Notes: generated by a model from the sequence alone, not told the origin. A stretch of 64,000 nucleotides of DNA from Siminovitchia fordii DSM 16014 = CIP 108821 (GCF_000374565.1 NZ_KB894687.1:237136-301135); one strand, 5' to 3'. Counted from the first letter of the stretch, positions 52,198 to 63,518 are shown. Numbers and translations are program-made.

Positions 52198-53322
52198 GTG
52201 AAAAAAAGCAGTAACAACCCGAAACAAAAGATACAAGAAAAGATCGATCGAATGGATATAGAAGCATTTCAAAACGACCTGGTCCAATGGTTTCAAGAGG
52301 AGCAGCGTAACCTTCCGTGGAGAAAAGACAATGATGCATATAGAGTATGGGTTTCTGAAGTCATGTTGCAACAAACAAGAGTGGATACTGTTATCCCATA
52401 TTATAACCGCTTTTTGGAAAAGTTTCCAACCATCGAATCATTTGCAGACGCTGATGAAGAGTCCATTTTAAAAGTTTGGGAAGGCCTTGGATACTATTCA
52501 AGAGTGCGAAATTTGCATACAGCCGCCAAGGAAGTAGTGTCCAAATACGGCGGCAGGGTCCCTGATACAAAAGAGGAAATTTCAAAGCTAAAAGGTGTAG
52601 GGCCATATACCGCTGGCGCCGTACTCAGTATTGCATATGGTAAGCCGGTTCCCGCTGTTGATGGAAACGTTATGAGAGTCTTGTCGCGTATATTATTGAT
52701 TACAGATGATATTGCCAAACCAGCATCAAGAAAAATCTTTGAAGAGGCCGTGGAAGAATTGATGTATCATGATCATCCATCCCATTTTAATCAAGCTTTA
52801 ATGGAACTCGGAGCCCTGATTTGCACACCTAGTTCTCCCTCCTGCCTGCTATGCCCTGTCAGGGAGCATTGTCAAGCTTTTGCTAAAGGAGTACAGGAAC
52901 AATTGCCTGTAAAAACGCGCAAGAAAAGTACAAGACATGAAGACATTGTGGCTGTTGTACTCAAAGATGAGGAAGACAAAATTTTGATTAATAAACGTCC
53001 CGAAAAAGGGCTTTTAGCCAATTTATGGGAGTTTCCAAACTTAAAAGTTGTTCCGCTTCTTGACGGATGGGAGATTTTGCAGGACTTCTTATCAACGGAA
53101 TATTCGATGGATGCTGTCATTGAACAGGAAGATTTTACTGTCGTGCAACATGTTTTTACACATTTGACATGGAAAATTAATGCCCATGAGGGAAGGCTGA
53201 AGAGCGGTAATATCGATGGAAATGAAACACTTAAATTTGTAACGGAAGAGGAATTGGAGGAATTGGCTTTTCCCGTTTCCCACCAAAAAATTTGGCAGGC
53301 CTATAAAGAACGAGTCCAGTAA
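52198..53322 (+). CDS. mutY: A/G-specific adenine glycosylase MutY
   Basis: 374 residues. HhH-GPD domain: [18 protein letters not shown] near residue 52, hairpin [18 protein letters not shown] near 130, catalytic Asp in [13 protein letters not shown] near 152. [4Fe-4S] loop [17 protein letters not shown] near 206, then a C-terminal NUDIX-like 8-oxoG recognition domain from about 240. Removes adenine opposite 8-oxoguanine. Start GTG 52198 with AAAGGATG upstream. Confidence 0.95.
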   Translation: MKKSSNNPKQKIQEKIDRMDIEAFQNDLVQWFQEEQRNLPWRKDNDAYRVWVSEVMLQQTRVDTVIPYYNRFLEKFPTIESFADADEESILKVWEGLGYYSRVRNLHTAAKEVVSKYGGRVPDTKEEISKLKGVGPYTAGAVLSIAYGKPVPAVDGNVMRVLSRILLITDDIAKPASRKIFEEAVEELMYHDHPSHFNQALMELGALICTPSSPSCLLCPVREHCQAFAKGVQEQLPVKTRKKSTRHEDIVAVVLKDEEDKILINKRPEKGLLANLWEFPNLKVVPLLDGWEILQDFLSTEYSMDAVIEQEDFTVVQHVFTHLTWKINAHEGRLKSGNIDGNETLKFVTEEELEELAFPVSHQKIWQAYKERVQ

Positions 53323-53364
53323 CTATGCACACGGCAGATTCACGTGTAAAATATGTTTGAGTAA

Positions 53365-54132
<768 letters not shown>

Positions 54133-54211
54133 GTACGGAAAATATATTTCCAAAAAGGTTGGATAACAACTTTCATCTCTGGATACTCTAAGGTATGTGG
54201 AGGTGAGAACT

Positions 54212-54403
54212 GTGGCTAAAAAACCAAATCAATCTGAAACAAACGTACAAAAAGTAAGACAGCAAAACGCACAATCAGCTGGAGCACAGGGCCAATTCGG
54301 TACCGAATTTGCAAGTGAAACAGACGCTCAGCAAGTAAGACAGAAAAACCAGCAAGCCGAAGCTCGCAAGGGACAAAACGCCGGAAACTTCGGTCAGCAG
54401 TAA
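54212..54403 (+). CDS. sspE: Gamma-type small acid-soluble spore protein SspE
   Basis: 63 residues from a GTG at 54212 after GGAGGTGAGAACT. Gln/Asn/Ala-rich with the gamma-SASP repeat: TNVQKVRQQNAQSA...QGQFGTEFASETDAQQVRQKNQQAEA, containing the GPR protease site TEFASETD. Amino-acid store for the germinating spore. The first ATG frame upstream is not used. A strong terminator follows. Confidence 0.95.
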   Translation: MAKKPNQSETNVQKVRQQNAQSAGAQGQFGTEFASETDAQQVRQKNQQAEARKGQNAGNFGQQ

Positions 54404-54414
54404 CAAAACATATA

Positions 54415-54458
54415 AAAATGGGAGGCCGCTTTCAAGGAAAGCGGCCTCCTATTTTTAG
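54415..54458 (+). terminator. Terminator of sspE
   Basis: AGGCCGCTTTC / GAAAGCGGCCT stem (AAG-containing loop) then CCTATTTTTAG. Confidence 0.9.
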
Positions 54459-54643
54459 TTGAAATGTGCTTCGGTTTTAAAAAAGAGCAGGAACCGTTAT
54501 AATAAACAATATCAATCCATATACAAATACATTTGAAATTTAGCAGCCAGCCCGGCCTCTGAAAGGACTGCAGCGACCTTTTTAAAGCAGGTATCAAGTT
54601 TAAATCGGGGCGCTTCTGCTTTTCGTAGAAAGTAGGGGAGACG

Positions 54644-55174
54644 ATGGACATACCCACGGAAGGATCGAATATCCAAATACAGAGCTATAAACATAACGGA
54701 AATATTCACCGGATATGGGCAGAGACAAAAGTGCTAAAGGCCACGAATCACTTGGTCATTGGGGGAAATGACCGGACGCCGGTGACGGAATCGGACGGAA
54801 GAACGTGGATTACAAGAGAACCTGCCATTTGTTATTTTCATGCGGATCTCTGGTTCAATATCATTGCTATGATCAGGGATAACGGCATTTATTATTATTG
54901 CAACCTTGGTTCTCCCTATGTTTATGACAAGGGGGCATTGAAGTACATAGATTACGACCTTGATGTAAAGGTCTTTCCCGACATGACGTTCACACTTCTT
55001 GATGAAGATGAATATGACCACAACCGAAAGCTTATGGGGTATCCGGATGTGATCGATCATATTTTAAAGAAAAATGTCGAGAAGCTGGTTCGTTGGATCA
55101 GGCAGCGCAAAGGGCCTTTTTCTCCGGAATTTATCGATATTTGGTACGACCGTTATCTTACATATCTAAACTGA
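54644..55174 (+). CDS. ygaC: DUF402 nucleoside tri-/diphosphate phosphatase (YgaC)
   Basis: 176 residues, single DUF402 beta-barrel domain: [37 protein letters not shown] near residue 55, [27 protein letters not shown] near 100 carrying conserved Asp/Glu ligands. Staphylococcal members hydrolyse nucleoside tri- and diphosphates with divalent metal. ATG after GGGGAGACG. Same location as YgaC in B. subtilis. Confidence 0.87.
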   Translation: MDIPTEGSNIQIQSYKHNGNIHRIWAETKVLKATNHLVIGGNDRTPVTESDGRTWITREPAICYFHADLWFNIIAMIRDNGIYYYCNLGSPYVYDKGALKYIDYDLDVKVFPDMTFTLLDEDEYDHNRKLMGYPDVIDHILKKNVEKLVRWIRQRKGPFSPEFIDIWYDRYLTYLN

Positions 55175-55179
55175 TATAT

Positions 55180-55212
55180 TCCTGTTGGCATGTTTTTCAA
55201 CAGGTTTTATTT
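55180..55212 (+). terminator. Terminator of ygaC
   Basis: CCTGTTG / CAACAGG stem with about ten-base loop, then TTTTATTTTTTTG. Confidence 0.82.
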
Positions 55213-55237
55213 TTTTGCATTATAAGGGAGGAGCCGC

Positions 55238-56983
55238 ATGGGCGTTATTAAAAGATATATGGCATTTGTAAAGCCATACCGTTGGAGAATTATAGGGACG
55301 TTGCTGATCGGCATTATCAAATTTGCCATTCCGCTCTTGATTCCTTTTTTAATGAAATATGTCATTGATGATATCATTGCCGTCAGTGATATGACTGCAG
55401 ATGAAAAGACTCATAAATTAATGATCACGATGATCATCATGCTGGTCATCTTTGCTGTTATTCGTCCGCCTATCGAATATTACCGGCAGTATTTTGCCCA
55501 GTGGACTGCAAGTAAAATTTTGTACGATATCCGAGACAGGCTCTATACGCATATACAAAAGCTGAGCTTCAAGTTTTATTCCAATACCCGGGCGGGTGAA
55601 GTCATTTCACGGGTCATTAATGATGTCGAATCAACAAAGGATTTTGTCATCACTGGCCTTATGAATTTATGGCTTGATGCGGCTACGGTTGTCATTGCGA
55701 TTGGAATCATGCTTACAATGGATATTCCGCTCACTTTTGTATCGCTTGCAGTATTTCCGCTTTATATAATTTCTGTCAGATATTTTTTCGGTAATTTACG
55801 AAGACTCACTCGGGAACGGTCGCAAGCACTCGCGGAAGTCCAAAGCTATCTGCATGAGCGCGTTCAAGGGATGTCGGTAATCAAGAGTTTTGCCATTGAG
55901 GACCATGAGCAAATACAATTTGATAAAAACAACTCGAAGTTTTTACAAAAGGCCATCAAACATACGAGTTGGACGGCGAAGGCTTTTGCAGTTGTCAATA
56001 CGATCACTGACATTGCCCCGCTGATCGTCATTGCGTACGCCGGCTATCAAGTTATTCACGGAAATTTAACGCTCGGGACTATGGTTGCTTTCATGGGGTA
56101 TGTCGAGCGTCTTTATAACCCGCTCCGCCGCCTTGTCAACTCATCCACGACCCTTACACAATCCATCGCTTCAATGGACAGGGTGTTCGAGCTTGCTGAT
56201 GAAAAGTATGACATTGATGACGCACCGGATGCTTTTGAAGTAAATGAAGTTAAAGGGAATATTCAATTCGATGATGTAACATTTGCCTACGATAAAGATG
56301 AAAAGCCAGTATTAACAAACATCAATCTAAATGTAAAACAGGGTGAAACCATTGCGCTAGTCGGGATGAGCGGAGGAGGAAAGTCATCCCTCGTAAGCTT
56401 GATTCCAAGATTTTATGACGTTTCTGAAGGAGCTGTACTCCTTGACGGGACAGATATCCGGAAATTCAAGGTCAGGAGTCTAAGAGATAAAATCGGAATG
56501 GTGCTGCAGGATAATATTTTATTCAGTGATTCCGTAAAAGAGAATATCCTTCTTGGGGAGCCGGAAAGCACCGAAGAAGAAGTGATACGGGCTGCGAAAG
56601 CGGCAAATGCTCATGATTTTATCATGGGATTGCCAAATGGTTATGAAACTACTGTCGGTGAAAGGGGAGTTAAACTGTCCGGGGGCCAAAAACAGCGGGT
56701 TGCAATTGCTCGGGTCTTTTTGAAAAACCCGCCAATCTTAATCTTGGATGAAGCTACATCGGCGCTTGACTTGGAGAGTGAGCACCTCATTCAGGAAGCA
56801 TTGGATAAACTTGCAAAAAATAGGACGACATTTGTTATTGCCCATAGGCTGTCAACGATAACACATGCAGACAGGATTGTGCTTATTGAACATGGAAAAA
56901 TTGTTGAAGTTGGCACGCATCAGGAGTTAATGGAGAAAAAGGGACATTATTATAATTTGTTCCAGGTTCAGCAATTAAGCTAG
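55238..56983 (+). CDS. ygaD: ABC-type exporter, fused membrane and ATPase domains (YgaD)
   Basis: 581 residues. Six-span exporter domain (1-310) then ATPase: Walker [22 protein letters not shown] near 375, Q-loop [13 protein letters not shown] near 425, signature [15 protein letters not shown] near 480, Walker [14 protein letters not shown] near 500, H-loop [10 protein letters not shown] near 535. A homodimeric exporter of unknown substrate (multidrug or lipid type). Homologue of B. subtilis YgaD in the same place. Confidence 0.92.
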   Translation: MGVIKRYMAFVKPYRWRIIGTLLIGIIKFAIPLLIPFLMKYVIDDIIAVSDMTADEKTHKLMITMIIMLVIFAVIRPPIEYYRQYFAQWTASKILYDIRDRLYTHIQKLSFKFYSNTRAGEVISRVINDVESTKDFVITGLMNLWLDAATVVIAIGIMLTMDIPLTFVSLAVFPLYIISVRYFFGNLRRLTRERSQALAEVQSYLHERVQGMSVIKSFAIEDHEQIQFDKNNSKFLQKAIKHTSWTAKAFAVVNTITDIAPLIVIAYAGYQVIHGNLTLGTMVAFMGYVERLYNPLRRLVNSSTTLTQSIASMDRVFELADEKYDIDDAPDAFEVNEVKGNIQFDDVTFAYDKDEKPVLTNINLNVKQGETIALVGMSGGGKSSLVSLIPRFYDVSEGAVLLDGTDIRKFKVRSLRDKIGMVLQDNILFSDSVKENILLGEPESTEEEVIRAAKAANAHDFIMGLPNGYETTVGERGVKLSGGQKQRVAIARVFLKNPPILILDEATSALDLESEHLIQEALDKLAKNRTTFVIAHRLSTITHADRIVLIEHGKIVEVGTHQELMEKKGHYYNLFQVQQLS

Positions 56984-57198
56984 AAAAAGATGATATTGGG
57001 AGGCTTGTAATGGACGTGGGAAATTTGATTGGAAGAGGGGCCTTGATGCATAAATGAAACTTTGTTATTGGCTCGTCCCGTCAAAACGTGAAAAGGGCTC
57101 CGTCATGAACTCAAGTCATGGGTCCTCTTCAATCTCAAAAAACTGAAAAAAGGTCAGTCAACAGGGGATCAATATCACCTAAAGCCAAGCTGAACATA

Positions 57199-57233
57199 GA
57201 AAACAGCCGCGAATCTTAATCCGCGGCTGTTTT
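57199..57233 (-). terminator. Terminator of ygaE
   Basis: AACAGCCGCG / CGCGGCTGTT stem; on the minus strand it is followed by TTTCTATG and is usable in both directions (TTTTTC on the plus side). It abuts the ygaE stop. Confidence 0.8.
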
Positions 57234-58307
57234 TCATTTATTCACATCAACTTGACTTTCATCTTCATGATAGGTCTGAAAGGCTCTGATTAATTTATCC
57301 AACTGTTCCAATTGCTCTTCATACTCAATGATGGCAGAAAGGATACGCATCAGATGATAGGGCTGGAAGACGTCTTCCGGATCACTTTTTCGAATTTCAT
57401 TAATAAACGAATCACGGAGCTGATCTCTGTCAGTTTCTCCATATAGGGCATCATCCAAATCTGCCTCCTGCCGGACTTTACCCAAATATTTTAAAAGCAG
57501 CTGTTCGTGGTAACTAAGCAGGTAATCGATTCTTTCCCGTGTTTCCACTTGCAGATGTTCCGGAAGTTTATACAAAATATTTTCATACTTTCGCTGTAGC
57601 TTTAATATATCAAAGCTTTTTTGGGTTGTCTGGATCATTTGCCGGTAAATGACAAGCTTTCGAATCTTTGCCCAGTCTGATTTTTTAAAATAACGCCGTT
57701 CCTCTTCATACATGGAATAGAGCTGGTTGACTTGGGTGATCCTTTTTTTGATACTGCCAATATCCTGCTTCAACAGCTGATCTTCAGAAGCGAATCTTGT
57801 GGTCAGCCTGATCCATTTTAAAATGTCCTCTGTGACACCGGAAATGCTTTGGAACAGCTTTGTCTCATATTTTGGCGGCAGAAAGATAAAGTTTACAACA
57901 AAAGCTGAAAGAATTCCGATAAATATGGAAAATGTACGTAACGATGCAATATATAAAAACTGTTCGGAAGGTGCTTCCATAATGACAATGAGCGTTACAA
58001 GTGCCAGCCTAATGGAGTTTTCGAGTTTCAGCTTCACCATGATAACTATCGCCACTATTGCTGCCAATCCGACAATTAATAAATGGCTGCCGAACAAAAG
58101 GTAAAACGTAACGGCCAATAAAGCACCGATGATGTTTCCCTGTACCTGTTCTACGACTGACAGATAGGATCGGTATATTGTCGGCTGGATGGCAAATATT
58201 GCAGCAATGCCGGTAAAAATAGGTGAAGGCAGATTAAGAAGCTGTGCAATATAAAGTGCTAACGTAATAGCAATTCCCGTTTTTAGCATTCGGGCACCTA
58301 GCTTCAT
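57234..58307 (-). CDS. ygaE: YgaE, aromatic-acid-exporter-like membrane protein
   Basis: 357 residues. N-terminal membrane domain with about six spans, FUSC/DUF939 type (TGIAITLALYIAQLLNLPSPIFTGIAAIFAIQPT then GNIIGALLAVTFYLLFG). Long soluble, helical C-terminal domain from about 150 with many charged residues. Related to p-hydroxybenzoate efflux and FUSC proteins; substrate unknown. Conserved ygaD-ygaE-gsaB order. Confidence 0.87.
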   Translation of the reverse strand: MKLGARMLKTGIAITLALYIAQLLNLPSPIFTGIAAIFAIQPTIYRSYLSVVEQVQGNIIGALLAVTFYLLFGSHLLIVGLAAIVAIVIMVKLKLENSIRLALVTLIVIMEAPSEQFLYIASLRTFSIFIGILSAFVVNFIFLPPKYETKLFQSISGVTEDILKWIRLTTRFASEDQLLKQDIGSIKKRITQVNQLYSMYEEERRYFKKSDWAKIRKLVIYRQMIQTTQKSFDILKLQRKYENILYKLPEHLQVETRERIDYLLSYHEQLLLKYLGKVRQEADLDDALYGETDRDQLRDSFINEIRKSDPEDVFQPYHLMRILSAIIEYEEQLEQLDKLIRAFQTYHEDESQVDVNK

Positions 58308-58345
58308 ACAAATAATTCCTTTCTATGCTTTGGGATAAGTTTCCC

Positions 58346-59635
58346 TTATTTCATGTTTTTAAAAGCTTTTTCCACAGCGGAAATTGTATAATTCACGTCT
58401 TCCTCTGTGTGGGCGGTAGTGAGAAACCAGGCTTCAAACTTCGATGGAGCAATGTTGATTCCTTCATTCAGAAGTTGTTTAAAGAACACAGCAAACATTT
58501 TACCATCAGTTGCCTCAGCCTGTTCATAATTAGTCACTTTTTCCTTTGTGAAATAGATGGACAAGGCCCCTTTAATCCGATTGATTGTTATGGAGATCCC
58601 ATATTTTTCAGCTGCCAGTAGAATTCCCTGCTCAAGTATCATTCCAAGGCGATCCAATTCCTCATATACGCCTTTTCCCTGTAAAACTTCCAGGCAAGCA
58701 ATTCCTGAAAGCATAGAAGCAGGATTTCCAGCCATTGTTCCTGCCTGATAAGCAGGACCAAGAGGAGCGACGCCTTCCATGATTTCCTGTTTTCCGCCAT
58801 ATGCACCGATCGGGAGACCTCCTCCGATAATCTTACCAAGTGCAGTCAAGTCCGGTGTGACCCCGAGCAAATTTTGAGCACCCCCATACATAAAGCGGAA
58901 TCCTGTAATGACCTCATCATAAATGACTAGCGCCCCGTAATTATGAGCCACTTCATTCACTTTTTCAAGAAATCCGGGCTTTGGTTCAACCATACCAAAG
59001 TTTCCGACTATCGGTTCTACAAGGACAGCAGCAATTTCATCTCCCCATGTGTCCATAGCTTTTTTGAAGTCTTCCATATGATTGAATGGGACAGTAATGA
59101 CCTCCCGGGCGGTGCTTTTAGTAACACCTGCGGAATCAGGCATACCAAGCTGTGAAGGACCGGATCCCGCTGCTACAAGGACAAGGTCGAAATGCCCGTG
59201 GTAGCACCCAGCAAATTTTAAAATTTTGTCCCGGCCAGTATAGGCACGTGCAACCCTGATTGTGGACATGACGGCTTCCGTACCGGAGTTGACAAATCGC
59301 ACTTTATCCATGGACGGAATAGCCTCTTTGAGCATTTTTGCAAATTTTACTTCATGAGGTGTCGCAGTTCCATATAAAACCCCAGTTTCTGCAGCCCGTT
59401 TGATCGCTTTAGTGACATGGGGATGAGCATGTCCCGTGATAATCGGGCCGTATGCAGCCAAATAGTCAATATAGCGGTTCCCATCCACATCATACAAATA
59501 GGCACCTTCCGCCTTTTCTATGGCAATCGGAGCTCCGCCACCAACCGCTTTGTAAGAACGGGATGGACTGTTTACACCGCCTACTATATGTTTTAGTGCT
59601 TCGTTATGTATGGCTTCTGACTTTGTAAAAATCAT
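58346..59635 (-). CDS. gsaB: Glutamate-1-semialdehyde aminotransferase GsaB
   Basis: 429 residues. PLP enzyme converting glutamate-1-semialdehyde to 5-aminolevulinate for tetrapyrrole synthesis. [17 protein letters not shown] near residue 18, [17 protein letters not shown] near 145, [10 protein letters not shown] near 238 and the PLP lysine in [16 protein letters not shown] near 267. In Bacillus this is the second copy (hemL being with the hem operon). ATG 59635 after CTGGAGGAAACC; the longer frame is ignored. Confidence 0.92.
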   Translation of the reverse strand: MIFTKSEAIHNEALKHIVGGVNSPSRSYKAVGGGAPIAIEKAEGAYLYDVDGNRYIDYLAAYGPIITGHAHPHVTKAIKRAAETGVLYGTATPHEVKFAKMLKEAIPSMDKVRFVNSGTEAVMSTIRVARAYTGRDKILKFAGCYHGHFDLVLVAAGSGPSQLGMPDSAGVTKSTAREVITVPFNHMEDFKKAMDTWGDEIAAVLVEPIVGNFGMVEPKPGFLEKVNEVAHNYGALVIYDEVITGFRFMYGGAQNLLGVTPDLTALGKIIGGGLPIGAYGGKQEIMEGVAPLGPAYQAGTMAGNPASMLSGIACLEVLQGKGVYEELDRLGMILEQGILLAAEKYGISITINRIKGALSIYFTKEKVTNYEQAEATDGKMFAVFFKQLLNEGINIAPSKFEAWFLTTAHTEEDVNYTISAVEKAFKNMK

Positions 59636-59790
59636 GCAGGTTTCCTCCAGTGTTAAAATACTAACTTTCATTGTAGTATGTTGATTGTTTTAGCGCAATC
59701 TACAGGCCCAGCTTGAGTATTCGTCCGCATATAAATAAAAATTTTCACGTATATTGAATGAGGGACAAGAGAAAAGGCTGGTGTCAGCGA

Positions 59791-60210
59791 ATGTGGCATA
59801 TTCTTTTTTTGGGAGTGTTAATTTGCATCATCATGGCTCTAAGACTGTTGTTTTTTCCCGCCCGTTTCAAATATAAAGAAGTTTCATTTGAGAACTTTAT
59901 TTTTTTGGGCATTACATATATTGTCATTATGATTGGCTTCGGTATTCTTTATCTCTTGTTGGATATGAGAGGCTTGATTGTATTTTATGATGTGTACCAA
60001 AATGTTGATTCAGTGGGTCATTTTCTTTCAAAACTAGAAACCTCCATCTACTTGAGTGCAGTCACTCTTTTTTCTGTCGGCTTCGGTGATGTTATACCAG
60101 TGGGAATTGGACGGCTTCTTGTCATCATTGAGGCATTGCTCGGCTATACGATTCCGGCGGCTTTTGTCGTGCGTACCTTCGTCGATTTCGACCCTTCCTC
60201 CAGAAAATAA
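59791..60210 (+). CDS. Two-transmembrane ion channel protein
   Basis: 139 residues with three hydrophobic segments and a pore loop. The filter region SAVTLFSVGFGDVIPVG resembles potassium channels (TxGFGD), followed by LLVIIEALLGYTIPAAFVVRTF as the inner helix. No cytosolic RCK domain. It may pass K+ or another monovalent cation; the Ser-Val-Gly-Phe-Gly filter is slightly off consensus (TVGYG). Start is ATG 59791 or 59758; neither has a strong ribosome-binding site. Not part of the usual B. subtilis gsaB-ygaF pair. Confidence 0.75.
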   Translation: MWHILFLGVLICIIMALRLLFFPARFKYKEVSFENFIFLGITYIVIMIGFGILYLLLDMRGLIVFYDVYQNVDSVGHFLSKLETSIYLSAVTLFSVGFGDVIPVGIGRLLVIIEALLGYTIPAAFVVRTFVDFDPSSRK

Positions 60211-60287
60211 AACAATGGGGAAAATTTGTATTTCATCCTAATATTTTGTACGCTAATAAAAGATGATATTTAAAGGAGGCGGATTTC

Positions 60288-60761
60288 ATGACAGTAAAAG
60301 AAAAGGAAATGGCACCCGATTTTAGACTACCGGCAAGTAATGGGAAAGAAGTGGCATTATCCGACTACCGAGGAAAAAAGAATGTTCTTCTATATTTCTA
60401 TCCGAAGGATATGACACCTGGCTGTACAGTGCAGGCATGTGACTTCAGGGACATGCATGAGGATTTTTCAAGCTTGGATGCAGTGGTTTTGGGAGTCAGC
60501 CCGGATCCATTAGCAAGCCATGATAAGTTCATCGAAAAACACGGCTTGCCGTTTTTACTATTGGCAGACACAGAGCATCAAGTTGCAGAGTTGTATGAGG
60601 TATGGAAATTAAAGAAAAACTTCGGCAAAGAATATATGGGAATTGAGCGCTCCACTTTTATCATCGACAAACAAGGAACTTTGGTCAAGGAGTGGAGAAA
60701 AGTTACGGCGAAAGGGCATGCCGAAGAAGCATTGGAATACATAAGAGAAAACCTTTCATAA
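60288..60761 (+). CDS. bcp: Thiol peroxidase Bcp (YgaF), peroxiredoxin Q
   Basis: 157 residues. Peroxiredoxin fold: MAPDFRLPASNGKEVALSDYRGKKNVLLYFYPKDMTPGCTVQACDFRD with peroxidatic Cys in PGCT near residue 46 and the resolving Cys five residues later. Reduces hydroperoxides via thioredoxin. ATG after AAAGGAGGCGG. Terminator follows. Lies upstream of perR, matching oxidative-stress context. Confidence 0.93.
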   Translation: MTVKEKEMAPDFRLPASNGKEVALSDYRGKKNVLLYFYPKDMTPGCTVQACDFRDMHEDFSSLDAVVLGVSPDPLASHDKFIEKHGLPFLLLADTEHQVAELYEVWKLKKNFGKEYMGIERSTFIIDKQGTLVKEWRKVTAKGHAEEALEYIRENLS

Positions 60762-60774
60762 ATAATATTTTTGA

Positions 60775-60806
60775 AAAAAACGGTCTTTCATCGGACCGTT
60801 TTTTTA
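60775..60806 (+). terminator. Terminator of bcp
   Basis: AACGGTC / GACCGTT stem with TTTCATCG-type loop, then TTTTTTATTG. Confidence 0.88.
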
Positions 60807-60914
60807 TTGCCCATTTTTTGATTGCATCCGGCTATTGTCCATTCCAAAAATAATAAAATACATAGCTTATAGTACAGGGCATACCTCCTCAGTTAATATA
60901 AACGATTTTCGGAC

Positions 60915-60940
60915 TGCTAAAAGCAGTCCTCTTTTTATGA
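60915..60940 (+). terminator. Isolated terminator, possible small RNA end
   Basis: GGACTGC / GCAGTCC stem with TAAAA loop then TCTTTTTATG. No ORF ends here, so the 100 bp before it may be a small RNA or a transcription leader for the next gene. Confidence 0.6.
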
Positions 60941-61042
60941 AATTCATGAAGGTTCCATAGGCAGAAGGTTTATTTTACCCATACCATTACATAAACCTGT
61001 TAAAATAATATTTAATACCACAAACTGGATGGAGGGGCAATA

Positions 61043-61591
61043 TTGAGAATTTATACTAGGACGGGTGACAAAGGAATGACTTCTTTGGTATATGGTACTC
61101 GCATTCCCAAAAATGATATGCGTGTCGAAGCATACGGAACGTGTGATGAGGCCAATTCAACAATTGGTTTGGCACTAAGTTTTTTACTAAACGAGAAGGA
61201 AGCGGAAATAATAGAGGTTAAGAAAGCATTTCACCGTATTCAAACCGTACTGTTCCATGTCGGAGCAGAATTGGCTACACCTGAAGGAAAAGAAGTGAAG
61301 TGGAAGCTGACGGAAGAGGATATTAAAGATCTTGAAAAGATTATCGATCGCTGGGATCAGGAACTTCCGTCTTTAAAAAACTTTATTTTACCGGGAGGAC
61401 ATCCTGCAGGGGCTGCTTTTCACGCGGCAAGAACCGTTGTCAGAAGGGCTGAAAGATGCGCTGTGGCGATAGGGAATACAAATCCCCTTGTCCTCTCATA
61501 TTTAAATCGATTGTCTGATCTGCTTTTCGTTGCAGCACGGTACGTAAATACAAAGCTTGCGGCACCTGAGTATACTTTGCATGAAAACTAG
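61043..61591 (+). CDS. PduO-type cob(I)yrinic acid a,c-diamide adenosyltransferase
   Basis: 182 residues. MRIYTRTGDKGMTSLVYGTRIPKNDMRVEAYGTCDEANSTIG near the start binds ATP, and FHAARTVVRRAERCAVA near 128 and NPLVLSYLNRLSDLLFVAARYVN near 150 complete the PduO signature. Forms adenosylcobalamin. Start TTG at 61043 after GAGGGG. Homologue of YvqK located elsewhere in B. subtilis, so placement before perR is unusual. Confidence 0.9.
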   Translation: MRIYTRTGDKGMTSLVYGTRIPKNDMRVEAYGTCDEANSTIGLALSFLLNEKEAEIIEVKKAFHRIQTVLFHVGAELATPEGKEVKWKLTEEDIKDLEKIIDRWDQELPSLKNFILPGGHPAGAAFHAARTVVRRAERCAVAIGNTNPLVLSYLNRLSDLLFVAARYVNTKLAAPEYTLHEN

Positions 61592-61600
61592 ATGAAGCCA

Positions 61601-61630
61601 TTGACAAAAAACCTTTTCTACTAGTACACT
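61601..61630 (+). promoter_or_regulatory. Promoter of perR
   Basis: TTGACA at 61601-61606, an 18-bp spacer, TACACT at 61625-61630; overlaps the start of the PerR box. Confidence 0.7.
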
Positions 61631-61632
61631 AT

Positions 61633-61647
61633 TTATAAGGATTATAA
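61633..61647 (+). promoter_or_regulatory. PerR box upstream of perR
   Basis: TTATAAGGATTATAA matches the 7-1-7 PerR consensus TTATAATNATTATAA with one mismatch. Lies 40 bp before the perR start, so autorepression relieved by peroxide is likely. Confidence 0.88.
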
Positions 61648-61687
61648 AGTGATAATGAATTTTTTATGAGAAATGAGGTGCATGGCG

Positions 61688-62125
61688 ATGTTAGACGAAC
61701 AATTAAAAGATGCGATTGAAACGTTGAAAAAAACAGGAGTCCGGATTACACCTCAACGTCATGCGATTTTAGAATATTTAATCCAGTCAATGTCACATCC
61801 GACTGCTGATGATATTTACAAATCTCTTGAAAGCAAATTTCCAAATATGAGTGTCGCAACAGTTTACAACAATCTGCGGGTTTTTCGTGAAGTCGGACTC
61901 GTTAAGGAGCTAACTTACGGTGATGCTTCCAGCCGTTTTGATTTTGTGACATCTGATCATTACCATATTATTTGCGAAGAGTGCGGAAAAATCGTCGACT
62001 TTCATTATCCGGGACTCGATGAGGTTGAACAATTGGCAGCTCATATGACAGGGTTCTCTGTTGGTCACCACCGCATGGAAATATACGGAGTCTGCCCTGA
62101 ATGCAGCCAAAAAAAAGCACATTAA
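61688..62125 (+). CDS. perR: Peroxide-sensing repressor PerR
   Basis: 145 residues, same length as B. subtilis PerR. Winged helix ([39 protein letters not shown]) with regulatory His/Asp ligands ([23 protein letters not shown]). Structural Zn site: CEECGK near 96 and CPECSQ near 136. Senses H2O2 by metal-catalysed His oxidation. Start ATG 61688 preferred over M at 61682 and 61673 by spacing to GAGGTG. Confidence 0.95.
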   Translation: MLDEQLKDAIETLKKTGVRITPQRHAILEYLIQSMSHPTADDIYKSLESKFPNMSVATVYNNLRVFREVGLVKELTYGDASSRFDFVTSDHYHIICEECGKIVDFHYPGLDEVEQLAAHMTGFSVGHHRMEIYGVCPECSQKKAH

Positions 62126-62157
62126 AAAAATCGCCTAAAATAAAGGCGATTTTTTTA
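62126..62157. terminator. Bidirectional terminator between perR and ygzB
   Basis: AAATCGCCT / AGGCGATTT stem with AAAATAA loop, T-run on both sides. Confidence 0.88.
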
Positions 62158-62508
62158 TTTCTTCTTTTTTCTATTATAGCTTTCATCAAATTCTTTTCCC
62201 TCAAGTTCAGGGTCCACAGTCAAAGGTTCACGGCAATGCATGCACATATCCACCCGGCCAAGTATTTTTGTGGGCTTCCCGCAATTCGGGCATTCGACTT
62301 GCAGTGCCTTTGTAGAAAGCATACCGATCCAAAAATAAACAACGGTGCTCCCAATGATGGCGAGCAGCCCCAATATCATAAAAATTGTCATGACAATCGG
62401 ATGCTTTTGAAAGAAAATACCTACATACATGATAATGAATCCGATAAATACAAGACTTAACGCAAATGTGCGGATCTTATTGATTTTATTCGAATATTTT
62501 TTTGTCAT
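62155..62508 (-). CDS. ygzB: YgzB (UPF0295) membrane protein
   Basis: 117 residues. Two spans ([45 protein letters not shown]) and a C-terminal zinc-ribbon-like part [24 protein letters not shown] with four Cys. Function unknown; always next to perR. ATG after GGAGGGC. Confidence 0.9.
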   Translation of the reverse strand: MTKKYSNKINKIRTFALSLVFIGFIIMYVGIFFQKHPIVMTIFMILGLLAIIGSTVVYFWIGMLSTKALQVECPNCGKPTKILGRVDMCMHCREPLTVDPELEGKEFDESYNRKKKK

Positions 62509-62663
62509 TCAAAGCCCTCCCAAAAATAAACTATACCACAAAGCCGGAAGAAATCGTGTCCTCGAAACCAACAAATTGAAGAAGAAGGAAAAACAATTAA
62601 TCCTGTCGAAATAAATAAAAAGTGACAGCATCACTGATTCCAGCTCTTTTTGGGGGAATGAAA

Positions 62664-63518
62664 ATGGAAGAACTTATTCGGCCATTAGTGAAGCATTGCG
62701 CTTCCCAGCCAACTACAGTTGCTGTATTGTTGGTTGACCACATAAAAGAATTGACGTCTGAGGATTTGTTTGATGTAATCGTTTATGCGGTGGCGGCCAA
62801 TCAGAAGAATCCGGAACAGTGCAGACATTTTTATGTAAAGGGTGTACGGGTCGGTCTTTTTATTGTTGATGAGGGCCAGTTTCGCAATAAAATCTTGTCC
62901 GATTCATATTCATTACAGTTACTATATAGAAGTAAAGTACTGTTCGAACGTGATCATTATATAGATAGCGTAAAGAAAGAAACATCGAATTACGATCCTA
63001 AAATGAAAATAGGCTTGGAGTTTGCTGAATTAATACAATCATACACAATGGGAAAGAACATGTTTGAGGATGGACATTTTCTGAATGCTTATCATCTTCT
63101 TGTGAATTCATTGCACCAACTTGCAAGGATTGCTCTTATTGAAAAGGGTATTCAGGAAGATTCAGCACTTTGGATGAAAGTAAAAAATGTTGAGCCGGAA
63201 ATACTAAAGATTTTCGAGGAACTCATCAAAAGCGAAGAGCCAATCGAAAAAAGATTGGAACTTATTTTTTTGGCTAGCAGCTTTTTAATTTACTCGAAAA
63301 CGTTAAAAGGATCTGAACACATTTTGGAAGTTCTCAGCGAAGGCGGAATGTGGAGCTATGAAATGATCGCACAGCATCCCCGAATTAAATTATATGGCGC
63401 CAGTTTGGGAACGTTTCTGGAATATTTAATAGAAAAAGAATTGATTGTAACTGTACAAGTTGAGTCAGTATTTACAGGGATATATGAGCGCTATTATCAA
63501 GTTGAAAAAAACTGTTGA
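62664..63518 (+). CDS. ygxA: YgxA, nucleotidyltransferase-like protein
   Basis: 284 residues, upstream of an rRNA operon as in B. subtilis. N-terminal part FDVIVYAVAAN...CRHFYVKGVRVGLFIVDEGQF resembles nucleotidyltransferase-like domains; the middle LVNSLHQLARIALIEKGI fits a helical HEPN-like partner region; a winged-helix C-terminal part follows. Function unknown. The first ATG after GGGGGAA at good spacing is 62664 (MEELIRPLV). Confidence 0.88.
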   Translation: MEELIRPLVKHCASQPTTVAVLLVDHIKELTSEDLFDVIVYAVAANQKNPEQCRHFYVKGVRVGLFIVDEGQFRNKILSDSYSLQLLYRSKVLFERDHYIDSVKKETSNYDPKMKIGLEFAELIQSYTMGKNMFEDGHFLNAYHLLVNSLHQLARIALIEKGIQEDSALWMKVKNVEPEILKIFEELIKSEEPIEKRLELIFLASSFLIYSKTLKGSEHILEVLSEGGMWSYEMIAQHPRIKLYGASLGTFLEYLIEKELIVTVQVESVFTGIYERYYQVEKNC

